Positions 25,087-33,191 of a stretch of 44,860 nt of DNA are shown one piece after another. Source of the DNA: an uncultured Alphaproteobacteria bacterium. GTDB taxonomy: Bacteria > Pseudomonadota > Alphaproteobacteria > Rhodobacterales > Rhodobacteraceae. Both the position numbers and the translations under genes were made by a program. Where the stretch lies: the NCBI GenBank assembly GCA_902524845.1, contig CABZEW010000015.1, positions 1 to 44,860 of the forward strand. Reading direction: 5' to 3'. A model generated the notes under the pieces. That model searched no databases and was not told the DNA's origin. It saw only the letters and a program-made list of their open reading frames with translations. Position 1 is the first letter of the stretch, and every line of letters starts with the position of its first letter.

Positions 25087-26135
25087 ATTCCGCTAAAAAC
25101 GTTTTTTAAGGTTCCATGTTTTTCCATAAGAACTTTTGTATTCTCAAAGCCGTCGAGCATTAATTCTCCATCTTTCCACAATGGCTTGTCATCGATTAGC
25201 ACAGTGTGATTAGGTATCATCCAGCATATCTCACCAGGCGCATAATTCCCGCAGGTATGGAAATGAAGATATTTGGGTTGTCCGAACACTGTATTTGACC
25301 ATTTATCAGGGTCATATTCATAAAATTTATTATCCTCTGCTCCTGGATGTATCCCCGGGTGCCACGAGTGTACCGCATGCATATCTATGTCAAACTTTTG
25401 GGAAACATACATGTAGTGGTTCTGAATGTTGTTGACATCGTCAGATGTTCCCTGAAGGTCAGCAATTCTACCATTCTCAATATGAATAGTTACCTCACTG
25501 TTTATTTTTAAAAAACTCGGTTTATAAAATCTTGATCCTGTAGATGTAAGATAGTTGTTCAAAACAACTTTGCCCGAGAACGGCTTTGCATCTATGGGTT
25601 TAGGAACAAGTATTGGAAATCTTAGTACTGATACTTCTTTGGTTTCAGAGTTATCTTGAGTTATCTCTCCAATCAAATTTGTTCCTAGTGGGCAATTAAT
25701 TTTTATTACATTGGAGTTTTCTATCAACCTATCAATTGCGTTCTTTACAAGGACATTTAAGTTATAATCCAGTGTCCCAAAGATAGACGCTAGGCTTTCG
25801 CAGTCTCTTACATAGCTCATAACTCGCTTTGTAGAAAAGCCTTTTTTCTCAAAACGATTTTGATCACCCAATCGCGCAAAAAAAATGACACAGCTATATT
25901 TATTAATTTTTTCATAAAAATTTTGATCTTTATTTATCTCGGGTGAACCAACTTCATCTAAAGAAGCGTGAATACCCCTTTCTTGGGCATACTTAAAAAT
26001 AAAGTCAGAAATATCATTCTTATACCAGCCTAAACTTTCTTTTTCCCTCACAATTAATAAAGTGTCAGATTGCTTTAGCCTTGCACATTCTATCAGAAGA
26101 TTGTGCGCTGCTTTTGAAAGTTTTTTGTCATTCAT
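25083..26135 (-). CDS. M29/NicX-like metalloenzyme, substrate unknown
   Basis: A 350-residue protein with the overall layout of M29 aminopeptidases and 2,5-dihydroxypyridine dioxygenase NicX. The C-terminal half is rich in possible metal ligands: H253, H256, H259 and H263 (MHAVHSWHPGIHPGA), and H291 and H293 (LHFHTCGNYAPGEICW). The HxD pair that binds iron in NicX is not seen; the matching place reads CWM. It is therefore neither a standard NicX nor clearly a peptidase. I start it at the ATG at 26135, five bases after the stop of the oxygenase gene; upstream in-frame starts would overlap that gene. It ends a five-gene minus-strand operon. Confidence 0.65.
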   Translation of the reverse strand: MNDKKLSKAAHNLLIECARLKQSDTLLIVREKESLGWYKNDISDFIFKYAQERGIHASLDEVGSPEINKDQNFYEKINKYSCVIFFARLGDQNRFEKKGFSTKRVMSYVRDCESLASIFGTLDYNLNVLVKNAIDRLIENSNVIKINCPLGTNLIGEITQDNSETKEVSVLRFPILVPKPIDAKPFSGKVVLNNYLTSTGSRFYKPSFLKINSEVTIHIENGRIADLQGTSDDVNNIQNHYMYVSQKFDIDMHAVHSWHPGIHPGAEDNKFYEYDPDKWSNTVFGQPKYLHFHTCGNYAPGEICWMIPNHTVLIDDKPLWKDGELMLDGFENTKVLMEKHGTLKNVFSGI

Positions 26136-26140
26136 ATAGT

Positions 26141-27100
26141 CTATTTTCTGTATGAAAATGCTTTGCCAAATCTCCATATAAGATAGTCGCCACATGTTAT
26201 TGGGTCGCTAAGGCTTTTTTCGTTTTCACCAAATATATCAGCTGGATTAATATATGTCTCTGGATTTGGGTCGAAAGCTAGAACTATCGATAGACGTTCC
26301 TTTCCTGATTGATTGACAACTCGGTGGGGTGTGGATTTATATAAACCATTTGTCCATCTGCTCAGAAGGTCTGCTACATTTACTACTAATGTACCTTCTA
26401 CAGGCGGCGCATGAAACCAATCACCTGATGAATCTTGTATTTGAAGTCCTCCAACAGAGTCTTGGCAAAGCACGGTTAAAACGCCAAAATCTGTATGAGC
26501 GCTTACGCCAAATTGATCATCACCCATTTTTTTTGGTTGATCAGGGTAATAAACGAGAGATGCGCGGCTTAAGGGTTGAGAAGCATTTCGGATAAAAAAA
26601 TCTCTTTTTAAATCTAGGCCCAAAGCAAAGCCTTCTAAAAGAGTTTTAGCCAAGTTGTCTGCTAAATCAAAATAATTAAGGGCATTTTCCTTGAAGCTTG
26701 GGATAAAGCTCGGCCATTTATTAGGACCCCTAATAGGGTGGTCGTCAATTTCCCCAACTTGGTATTCATAGCCCCAAATAAAGCTTTCTTTTAAGTCAGG
26801 TTTTGCGTCATCTTCCATTTTTGCACCGCCAAATCCGAGCCAACCTCTATGTCTTTCTGAAATCGTCACTAATTCTTTATTTTCCTCGCTGGATCTAAAG
26901 AATTTGAGACCATCATCTCTCAGCGCATCAATTTTTTTTTGTGGAATACCATGGTTTTTTATATAAATAAAACCCAATCCCGTACTTGCATCATAAAGCT
27001 CTGTTGCGACCGAAGTGGGGTCCGAATTATCTCTAAGAGATCCAATGTCAATAATGGGAACTTTGTCTATGTCTAGCTCTTTTACTAATGAGGTGCTCAT
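26141..27100 (-). CDS. 2-oxoglutarate/Fe(II) dioxygenase (isopenicillin N synthase-like)
   Basis: A 319-residue cytosolic oxygenase of the IPNS/DIOX group. The N-terminal DIOX_N region begins VPIIDIGSL. The iron facial triad is H202, D204 (SAHTDFGVLT) and H259 (STPHRVV), and R269 with S271 (RLSIVLAF) binds the 2-oxoglutarate carboxylate. All catalytic residues are intact. Such enzymes hydroxylate or demethylate small molecules. Placement after an amino-acid-type ABC transporter and before an M29/NicX-like enzyme suggests it attacks the imported compound. AGGA at good spacing supports the ATG. Eight bases separate it from the AhpD-like gene. Confidence 0.85.
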   Translation of the reverse strand: MSTSLVKELDIDKVPIIDIGSLRDNSDPTSVATELYDASTGLGFIYIKNHGIPQKKIDALRDDGLKFFRSSEENKELVTISERHRGWLGFGGAKMEDDAKPDLKESFIWGYEYQVGEIDDHPIRGPNKWPSFIPSFKENALNYFDLADNLAKTLLEGFALGLDLKRDFFIRNASQPLSRASLVYYPDQPKKMGDDQFGVSAHTDFGVLTVLCQDSVGGLQIQDSSGDWFHAPPVEGTLVVNVADLLSRWTNGLYKSTPHRVVNQSGKERLSIVLAFDPNPETYINPADIFGENEKSLSDPITCGDYLIWRFGKAFSYRK

Positions 27101-27108
27101 TATATTTC

Positions 27109-27444
27109 CTAATTTGATAGTTGATCAAAGGCCTCCAATGCCTTTGCACTGTATGTTATTGAGGGACCACCACCCATATATGAGCTCATGCTTAGAGCTT
27201 CAACTAATTCCTCTCTTGTTGCCCCTAAACGAACTAAATGTTCAACATGTAGTCCTATGCAACTCTCACACCTGACAGCAACTGAGATACCAAGAGCAAT
27301 AAATTCCTTGGTTTTTTCACTTAAGTATCCATTCTTCTTTGCATCTTTACCCATAACTCCAAAACCTTCAAACGTAGCTGGGGTTTCCTTTTGAAATTTT
27401 GAAAACAGTTGTTTGGTATCAGCGGTTAATTTTTTCCAGTCCAT
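27109..27444 (-). CDS. AhpD-like carboxymuconolactone decarboxylase family protein
   Basis: A 111-residue helical protein with the AhpD-type redox motif C59-E-S-C62-x3-H66 inside SVAVRCESCIGLHVEHLV. The family includes alkylhydroperoxidases that protect against peroxides. The later GGGPSITYSAKALEAF stretch is family-typical. In this operon it may clear peroxide or another by-product made by the neighbouring oxygenase, which is inference from position. It lies 82 bases downstream of the permease gene and 8 bases upstream of the oxygenase gene. Confidence 0.85.
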   Translation of the reverse strand: MDWKKLTADTKQLFSKFQKETPATFEGFGVMGKDAKKNGYLSEKTKEFIALGISVAVRCESCIGLHVEHLVRLGATREELVEALSMSSYMGGGPSITYSAKALEAFDQLSN

Positions 27445-27526
27445 ATCTTATCTTTCTTTTCTAACTTTATTTAAAGTCTAAATTTTCTGACATTTTATTC
27501 AATAGTTCATTATTTCCAAAATGGTC

Positions 27527-28297
27527 TTAGCTGTTGGCACTTTCATTGGATCCAAGCTTTTTCTCCAAATATCTTACCCCAAAGCTAATAAGCAACACTA
27601 GAATTAGATACTCAAAAATCAAAAGTGTGTAGATCTCTAAAGGACGGTATTCTGTTACAACTATCTCGTTTGCTCTCCTTGTTAACTCTTGCATCCCAAT
27701 AACTGAAGCGAATGCAGACATTTTTACAATATAGATGAATTGGTTTGCCAGAGGCGGTAGAATCCTTCTCAATGCTTGGGGCATGATCACATATCTCATG
27801 GTTTGGTAGTAGTTTAGGCCAATAGTCTTTGCGGCTTCAGTTTGTCCTTTAGAAATGGATTGTATGCCAGCCCTATAAATTTCTGCAGTGAATGCACTAT
27901 CCGAAATTGCTAATGTGATAATTGCTCCCCAGAAAGCATCGATATTGGCATTTATGCCCATTGACTTTAAAATGACAGGAAGTCCATAAAACACCCAGAA
28001 CAACATTGGCAACAAAGGAATAGACCTAATAAATTCTACATAGACTCTATTGAATAGTTGTAGCAGTTTATTGTCGGACATTGCTGGCAATGCTACAACA
28101 AGGCCTATAAAAATTGATAAAAAGGCAGCAATTATTGATAAAAGTATTGTTGAGTAAAAGCCTCCAACCAAAAATTTTATATTTGTCCACCCAGCCTTAG
28201 TAGAAGGGTCAATTACATACCATCCCCAAGTGCCTTCCGGCGACGAACAACTACTTAAAGTAAAAAAGATTAGAAATAATATTAAAATACGAAACAT
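27527..28297 (-). CDS. Polar amino acid ABC transporter permease (HisM/GlnP type)
   Basis: A 256-residue inner-membrane permease. After an N-terminal hydrophobic segment it carries the HisM-type TM region GGFYSTILLSIIAAFLS, the SIPLLPMLFWVFYGLP helix, and the EAA loop EAAKTIGLNYYQTMRYV, which docks on the ATPase. I start it at the ATG at 28297, seven bases after the ATPase stop; an upstream in-frame start would lie inside the ATPase gene. The N-terminus MFRILILFLIFFTLSSCSS looks like a lipoprotein signal, which is odd for a permease. Only one permease gene is present, so it probably forms a homodimer. Confidence 0.88.
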   Translation of the reverse strand: MFRILILFLIFFTLSSCSSPEGTWGWYVIDPSTKAGWTNIKFLVGGFYSTILLSIIAAFLSIFIGLVVALPAMSDNKLLQLFNRVYVEFIRSIPLLPMLFWVFYGLPVILKSMGINANIDAFWGAIITLAISDSAFTAEIYRAGIQSISKGQTEAAKTIGLNYYQTMRYVIMPQALRRILPPLANQFIYIVKMSAFASVIGMQELTRRANEIVVTEYRPLEIYTLLIFEYLILVLLISFGVRYLEKKLGSNESANS

Positions 28298-28304
28298 TGT
28301 TAAA

Positions 28305-29045
28305 TCAGTGGTGTAGTATTTGGTTAAGAAATTTTTTGCATCTTGCAGTTTGGGGGTTTTTAAAAAACATCCCAGGGCTGTTTTGCTCCACAATAGATCC
28401 ACCATCCATGAATATTATTCGATCGGCTACTTTTTTTGCAAAGCCCATTTCATGGGTAACAACAACCATAGTCATTCCTTCTCGTGCTAAATCGACTATC
28501 ACTTCTAGGACCTCTGAAATCATCTCTGGGTCCAGAGCAGATGTTGGTTCATCGAAAAGCATAAGTTTTGGCTCCATGCAAAGCGCACGAGCAATCGCAA
28601 CTCTCTGTTGCTGGCCTCCCGAGAGCTGATTTGGCTTTTTTAAAGCTTGTTCCGGTATCTTTACTCTTTCTAAAAGTCCTCTTGCACGGGTTTCCGCATC
28701 CTTTTCCGATAATCCTAGTGACTTCATTGGCCCTAGTTTTAAGTTTTCAATGACTGAGAGGTGGGGGAACAAATTAAATTGTTGAAAAACCATTCCAATA
28801 TGAAAATCAGAAACATAACTTTCCTTTTTGGGATTTTGAGTGTTGCCTGATATTGATATTTTCCCCTCATCAAAGTCTTCAAGGCCATTAATGCATCTTA
28901 TAAGCGTAGATTTACCTGATCCTGAGGGGCCACAAATTACAACTTTTTCACCATGCTTGATATTAAGGTCTATGGTGTCCAGGGCTTTAAAGTCTTTAAA
29001 TGATTTTGTTAGTCCTTCTATTTCGACTGCAAATGTATTTTCCAA
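28305..29045 (-). CDS. Polar amino acid ABC transporter ATPase (GlnQ/HisP type)
   Basis: A 246-residue cytosolic ATPase. Walker A is GPSGSGKST (about 39-47), followed by the Q-loop [11 protein letters not shown], the signature [15 protein letters not shown], the Walker [13 protein letters not shown] and the switch His in VVTHEMGF. These are typical of amino-acid uptake systems. The start is TTG at 29045 with a weak ribosome site. It is the first gene of the minus-strand operon (ATPase, permease, AhpD-like, oxygenase, M29-like) and is divergent from the matching binding-protein gene at 29226. Confidence 0.92.
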   Translation of the reverse strand: MENTFAVEIEGLTKSFKDFKALDTIDLNIKHGEKVVICGPSGSGKSTLIRCINGLEDFDEGKISISGNTQNPKKESYVSDFHIGMVFQQFNLFPHLSVIENLKLGPMKSLGLSEKDAETRARGLLERVKIPEQALKKPNQLSGGQQQRVAIARALCMEPKLMLFDEPTSALDPEMISEVLEVIVDLAREGMTMVVVTHEMGFAKKVADRIIFMDGGSIVEQNSPGMFFKNPQTARCKKFLNQILHH

Positions 29046-29125
29046 TTTATGCCCGCTTCCGTGTAAATCTTGCGTTTTGCTTATTTAGCTTAACCGCATG
29101 ACAATACTTAAAGCAACTCCTTGTT

Positions 29126-29158
29126 CTTAGTTGCATATTTCTTGGTTGCACTTATAGT
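29126..29158 (+). promoter_or_regulatory. Candidate promoter and direct repeats upstream of the binding-protein gene
   Basis: TTGCAT at 29131-29136 and TATAGT at 29153-29158, with a 16-base spacer, form a fair sigma-70 promoter. The near-identical decamers CTTAGTTGCA (29126-29135) and CTTGGTTGCA (29141-29150) sit one and a half helical turns apart over the -35 region and could be a regulator site. They lie in the 180-base gap between the divergent ATPase and binding-protein genes, where I see no other gene. Confidence 0.4.
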
Positions 29159-29225
29159 GTTAATGGCAAAAAAAGTTGTTTTTATAAACTAAAAATATTG
29201 GTTTTAATACCTAAGGGAGATTTTT

Positions 29226-29999
29226 ATGAAATTTTTAAGAATTATTTTTATTACACTGATGAGCATTGTTCTTTTCGTTAGTGGCGTAAGCGCAGAGTCA
29301 GCGCTTAACCAAATATTAAGTAGCGGTAAACTAAAAGCAGGGACCACAGGCGATTTTAACCCCTTCACGGTTAGGGATCCAGCGACTAATAAATACAAAG
29401 GTTATGACATTGACATAATGACCGAGTTAGCAAATGACCTAGGAGTAGAAATCGAATTTGTCCCAACAGACTGGAAGACAATAGTAAATGGCGTAGTCGC
29501 AGGGAAATACCATATAACAGGATCAGCGTCTATTAAACCTTCAAGAATGAAAGCCGCAGGTTTTTCTGAAAGTTACATGGCTGTTAACTTCAAACCTTTT
29601 ACTACATCTGATAAAGTAGGGCAGTTTAATGGTTGGGGCTCCATCAATAAAGATGGAGTAAAGGTTGCCACCACTCTTGGAACCGCTATGGAGCCCTTAG
29701 TTAAGGGTTGGTTTCCAAATGCCAGCATCAAAAGCGTTGAGGCACCTGCTAGAGGGTATCAGGAAGTATTAGCAGGGAGAGCAGATGTGTTTGTTACATC
29801 TAACTTGGAAGGCTCTACTCTTAAGGCAAAGTATTCAAATGTAAAAGAAATTAGTATAGACGCGCCGCGTTCACCAACTCCACTTGCTATGTTGCTTCCT
29901 CAAAATGACCAAGTGTGGATTAATTTTGTTAACCACTGGATAGAAATAAAGAAGGCAAAAGGCTTTTTTAAGAAAACTGCTGAAAAGTGGGGCCTGTAG
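29226..29999 (+). CDS. Periplasmic amino-acid-type solute-binding protein (SBP family 3)
   Basis: A 257-residue exported protein. A signal peptide (1-23, with KFLRIIFITLMSIVLFVSG and cleavage after SAE or VSA) precedes a family 3 binding domain. LKAGTTGDFNPFTVR, YKGYDIDIMTELANDLGV and EVLAGRADVFVTSNLE are the usual ligand-cleft and hinge stretches. The TTGDFNPF opening is also seen in cyclohexadienyl-dehydratase-like members, so enzymatic activity is a remote option. Divergent placement next to the ATPase/permease pair marks it as the receptor of that transporter. AAGGGAGA precedes the ATG, and a strong GC hairpin follows the stop. Confidence 0.88.
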   Translation: MKFLRIIFITLMSIVLFVSGVSAESALNQILSSGKLKAGTTGDFNPFTVRDPATNKYKGYDIDIMTELANDLGVEIEFVPTDWKTIVNGVVAGKYHITGSASIKPSRMKAAGFSESYMAVNFKPFTTSDKVGQFNGWGSINKDGVKVATTLGTAMEPLVKGWFPNASIKSVEAPARGYQEVLAGRADVFVTSNLEGSTLKAKYSNVKEISIDAPRSPTPLAMLLPQNDQVWINFVNHWIEIKKAKGFFKKTAEKWGL

Positions 30000-30014
30000 T
30001 CTGATTTTTGTGAT

Positions 30015-30040
30015 GGGCGGTACTGCCGCCCTTCTATACT
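30015..30040 (+). terminator. GC-rich hairpin after the binding-protein gene
   Basis: GGGCGG at 30015-30020 and CCGCCC at 30026-30031 form a perfect 6-bp stem with a 5-base loop, followed by a weak pyrimidine run (TTCTATACTT). It begins 15 bases after the binding-protein stop and stands out in AT-rich DNA. It may terminate most transcripts or protect the abundant binding-protein message while letting some read-through reach the next genes. Confidence 0.65.
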
Positions 30041-30054
30041 TGGAGCTTTTTAAA

Positions 30055-30633
30055 ATGTCCTCTTGGATTAAGATGCTTTCTGATGAAATGGCTGACACTG
30101 AACTTAAACAGGCATTGGATGAAGCAAGAACCCCTCATGGAACAGTTGATAATGTTCTAAGGGTCCATTCATTAAGACCTAATACTATGAAAGGCCATAT
30201 GGCTCTTTATAAAAGCTGTTTGCACGATGATACAAATACATTGCCGGAATGGTTACAAGAAACTATCAGCTCATATGTATCTATTTTAAATTCATGTGAA
30301 TATTCGCTTCTAAATCATTGGAAAAACACTGAATTTTTGATTCGTGATAAAGAAAAGAGCAATAAGATCTATTCTTCATTGAAAAAAAGAAAACCACAAG
30401 ATTGTTTCACAGGAGTTGAACTTGCTTTGATGCAGTACGCAGAAAAACTGACTTTAAGACCGAGTGATATAAAGAGAGCTGATGTGGATAATTTAAGAAA
30501 TGCGGGTTTAGATGATGGGCAGATATTAGAAGCTAATCAGATCATTTGTTATTTTAACTATGTGAATAGAAGTATAAATGGGTTAGGGGTTACCAATGAA
30601 GGTGACATTATAGGATATTACAAAGATGATTAA
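30055..30633 (+). CDS. Peroxidase-related CMD-family protein with a CxxS site
   Basis: A 192-residue protein of the long CMD/AhpD branch often labelled peroxidase-related enzyme. HGTVDNVLRVHSLRPNTM opens the family pattern, and ANQIICYFNYVNRSINGLGV closes it. The expected CxYCxxHH active site reads C81-E-Y-S84-x3-H88, so the second Cys is Ser (codon TCG). Thiol peroxidase activity of the usual kind is therefore doubtful. I start it at the ATG at 30055, because an upstream GTG would lie in the hairpin. It overlaps the EthD gene by eight bases. Confidence 0.8.
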   Translation: MSSWIKMLSDEMADTELKQALDEARTPHGTVDNVLRVHSLRPNTMKGHMALYKSCLHDDTNTLPEWLQETISSYVSILNSCEYSLLNHWKNTEFLIRDKEKSNKIYSSLKKRKPQDCFTGVELALMQYAEKLTLRPSDIKRADVDNLRNAGLDDGQILEANQIICYFNYVNRSINGLGVTNEGDIIGYYKDD

Positions 30634-31264
30634 CGCAGTTACAATTATTAAGAAAAAACAAGGCCTAACATATGAAAAGTTCCAGAATTACTGGAAAAAT
30701 GAACATGCTGAAATTGTTACTAGATCTCCACTAGTGGGAACCTATGTTCAATCTCATCCAATCTATAATGACAAATTGACTTTTGAAGATACTATCGATG
30801 GTATTGCAGAAATTTGGTTTGATGACACCAATGCAATGCGTTCTTTAGCTGCCACTAAAGAATATAAAGATATCCAAGATGATGAAAAAGTCTTTATAGA
30901 TGGCAGTGCCGTAAGGTTAATCATTGCCGAGGATATAATAACTTTTGATGGTCCCGTTTCAGACCATAAGCTTTTAATATTTATGAATAAATCTAGTAAT
31001 GTTGAATTAACAGACTTTAGAAGAGATTTAGTTGAAACGGCATCTAACTACTCCAAAAAAAATCTAAATAGGATGAAAGTAAGTTTGCCAAAAATAGCAG
31101 GCTACAAGGGAGATAAAAGTCCTGCATGGGATGCTATTTTAACTTTTTGGTTAGACTTCGAAGTCGATCAACAGTACATAGACGATATAGTGAGTGATTT
31201 TTCGTCTTTTTGCTATAATACCATTGCAAAATTATGTAATTCGGTAGTGGTACAGGAAAAATAA
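30626..31264 (+). CDS. EthD domain protein
   Basis: A 212-residue protein. Residues 1-105 are an EthD-type dimeric alpha/beta barrel with the typical VTIIKKKQGLTYEKFQNYWK, NEHAEIV and GIAEIWFDD stretches. Residues 110-205 look like a second, weaker copy of the same fold (KLLIFMNKS, then ILTFWLDFE). EthD proteins accompany oxidative breakdown genes and some act as enzymes, but the role is rarely known. It overlaps the CMD gene, so the two are translationally coupled. It ends nine bases before a converging cyclase gene. Confidence 0.75.
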   Translation: MINAVTIIKKKQGLTYEKFQNYWKNEHAEIVTRSPLVGTYVQSHPIYNDKLTFEDTIDGIAEIWFDDTNAMRSLAATKEYKDIQDDEKVFIDGSAVRLIIAEDIITFDGPVSDHKLLIFMNKSSNVELTDFRRDLVETASNYSKKNLNRMKVSLPKIAGYKGDKSPAWDAILTFWLDFEVDQQYIDDIVSDFSSFCYNTIAKLCNSVVVQEK

Positions 31265-31273
31265 TCGAATAAG

Positions 31274-33106
31274 CTATTCGGGCATACCCGCAAGGCGGAT
31301 TCCCTCAATCATTAATTCTTGTATCTCTTTGTTAAGGTCGGGAGCAACGCTCTTATAGTCGTCAATTGTTTTTATTTCGGGGCGCTCTTCTTGATATTTC
31401 AAGAGCCATTCTTTACTTTCAGTCAATTCACCCTTATGAGCTAAAACGGCTGCTTTAAAGCCATAATAACGACTATGGTTGTTTTCTCTCATTTCGCGTT
31501 CTAAAGACTGAAGCGCATTTTCCCAATCACGGTTACCAAAATGGCATAAAAATATAACGGTTTCCCCATAACCTTCTCCCAACGGGTCTATTTCAGCTGC
31601 TCTAGTAAGCGCGTCAATAGCACCAGTAAACTGCCCTTCTTCCAATAGATTCATTCCTTTAGCCATTAATGATCTTGAGTGGTGGGGGTTAACTTCGAGA
31701 GCCTTATTTACATGATCACTGAATCTATTTTTATCACCGTCAATAAATGAAATGAAACCCATATTCATCAGAGAATCAGGGTTTTTGGGATCCAATTGAA
31801 ACGCTTTTTCTGTATATTTCCGAAAGTTTTTATCATTTTCCTCTCTTTTATCCTGTACTGACGATTCAAAAATCAAAAAATTATGCATTTGAGCTAACAG
31901 ATTAAAAGCAGAACTATGATTAGGGTCTAATGCAGTCGCTTTTTCCCCATGTTCCATTGATTTATAAATGTGCATGAGTTTTTCTTCAATCGTCTTTGAA
32001 GAATTCATCAGTGCAAATGAGTTTAGAGCTTGCAAATACTCATCCCAACTGCTGAGTGCATTCAGCTCTCGATCAGATAATTTTTTTCTTTCATTATTGA
32101 TGATTGCTGGACTGATCAATGCTGCGGATTTTTGTGAAACTTCATCCTGAACTTCAAAGACATCATCTAATGACCGATCCCAGGTTTGTGACCAGATTTG
32201 GGTATCTTCAACAGCATCGGTTAGTTTTGCCATTATTCTAACTTTATTGCCGCCTTTTCTTATGCTTCCTTGCACCAAATAGCTAGCACCTAGCTCAGAG
32301 GCAATTTTTTGTGTAGGTTCTTTCGTATCTTTGTAAGGGATTACAGAATTTATAGATATAATCGGGAATGTCTTCAGTTTAGATAGATAGGAAATTATAT
32401 CCTCAGTGATCCCATCAACAAAGAAATCTTGCTCGGAGTCATTGCTTAAATTCAAGAAAGGAAGTACCGCTACTGAGGGCGCTTTACTTGTTTTTGTAAT
32501 TTTTTCAGCTGCAGCCTCTGCAAGTTTTTTGTCATTTTTCTCTCGAACTTGTAGATCGGGATCCGCAATATCGTAGGCATGGACCTCAGTGTTTTTTACC
32601 TTTTGTTCCCCAAGATCATTGAATAGCAGTTCTGTCTTTTTATTTACAAAATCAACTATGCTCTTTGATACACATATCCCATTGGCTTGTGAGAGAGCCT
32701 CAAGTCTCGCGGCTACATTTACACCTTCACCGTAAAGATTATCTCCTTCAATTATTACATCACCCATATTCAAACCTATCCGGAAGCTCATTTGGGATTC
32801 TTCAGAAACTGACTTATTTCTCTCCTTAATTAATTTTTGAAATTCATTTGCACAAACCACTGCAGAGACAGCACTCTGAAATTCAGCTAATACAGAATCT
32901 CCTGCTGTATTAAAAATTCTGCCACCATGCTCTTCAAAGAGTTTATCTAGGATTTCCTGGCAAGCTCTAAAGCTTAGTAAGGTTTCTTCTTCATTTACTT
33001 CCATAGATTTGCTGAAACCAACAACGTCAGTCACAAAAATAACTGCGATTTTTCTGTCTATGTCTCGCTGAGGAGATTTATTTAATTGAACAACGTTCTC
33101 TGCCAT
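31274..33106 (-). CDS. Class III adenylate cyclase with TolB-like and TPR regions
   Basis: A 610-residue soluble protein. The cyclase domain (18-185) has metal Asp D27 (VTDVVGFS) and D70 (TAGDSVLAEF) and the N130/R134 pair (VNVAARLE). A TolB/FlgO-like domain follows (195-330, VAVLPFLNLSNDSEQDFF, ASYLVQGSIRK). The C-terminal 270 residues contain TPR-like helices around AFNLLAQMHNFL, DSLMNMGFISF, RSLMAKGMNLLEEG and AIDALTRAAEIDP. This architecture is frequent in Alphaproteobacteria and probably makes cAMP, with partner proteins bound by the TPRs. I use the ATG at 33106, with AGGTG six bases upstream, over a GTG at 33115. Confidence 0.88.
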   Translation of the reverse strand: MAENVVQLNKSPQRDIDRKIAVIFVTDVVGFSKSMEVNEEETLLSFRACQEILDKLFEEHGGRIFNTAGDSVLAEFQSAVSAVVCANEFQKLIKERNKSVSEESQMSFRIGLNMGDVIIEGDNLYGEGVNVAARLEALSQANGICVSKSIVDFVNKKTELLFNDLGEQKVKNTEVHAYDIADPDLQVREKNDKKLAEAAAEKITKTSKAPSVAVLPFLNLSNDSEQDFFVDGITEDIISYLSKLKTFPIISINSVIPYKDTKEPTQKIASELGASYLVQGSIRKGGNKVRIMAKLTDAVEDTQIWSQTWDRSLDDVFEVQDEVSQKSAALISPAIINNERKKLSDRELNALSSWDEYLQALNSFALMNSSKTIEEKLMHIYKSMEHGEKATALDPNHSSAFNLLAQMHNFLIFESSVQDKREENDKNFRKYTEKAFQLDPKNPDSLMNMGFISFIDGDKNRFSDHVNKALEVNPHHSRSLMAKGMNLLEEGQFTGAIDALTRAAEIDPLGEGYGETVIFLCHFGNRDWENALQSLEREMRENNHSRYYGFKAAVLAHKGELTESKEWLLKYQEERPEIKTIDDYKSVAPDLNKEIQELMIEGIRLAGMPE

Positions 33107-33191
33107 AATGTACACCTGAGTAGTACTGTAATATTTTTTTTCTTAAAGTCACGAACTTAGAATACATTTTTAATATTAAGTTAGAGAAGTA

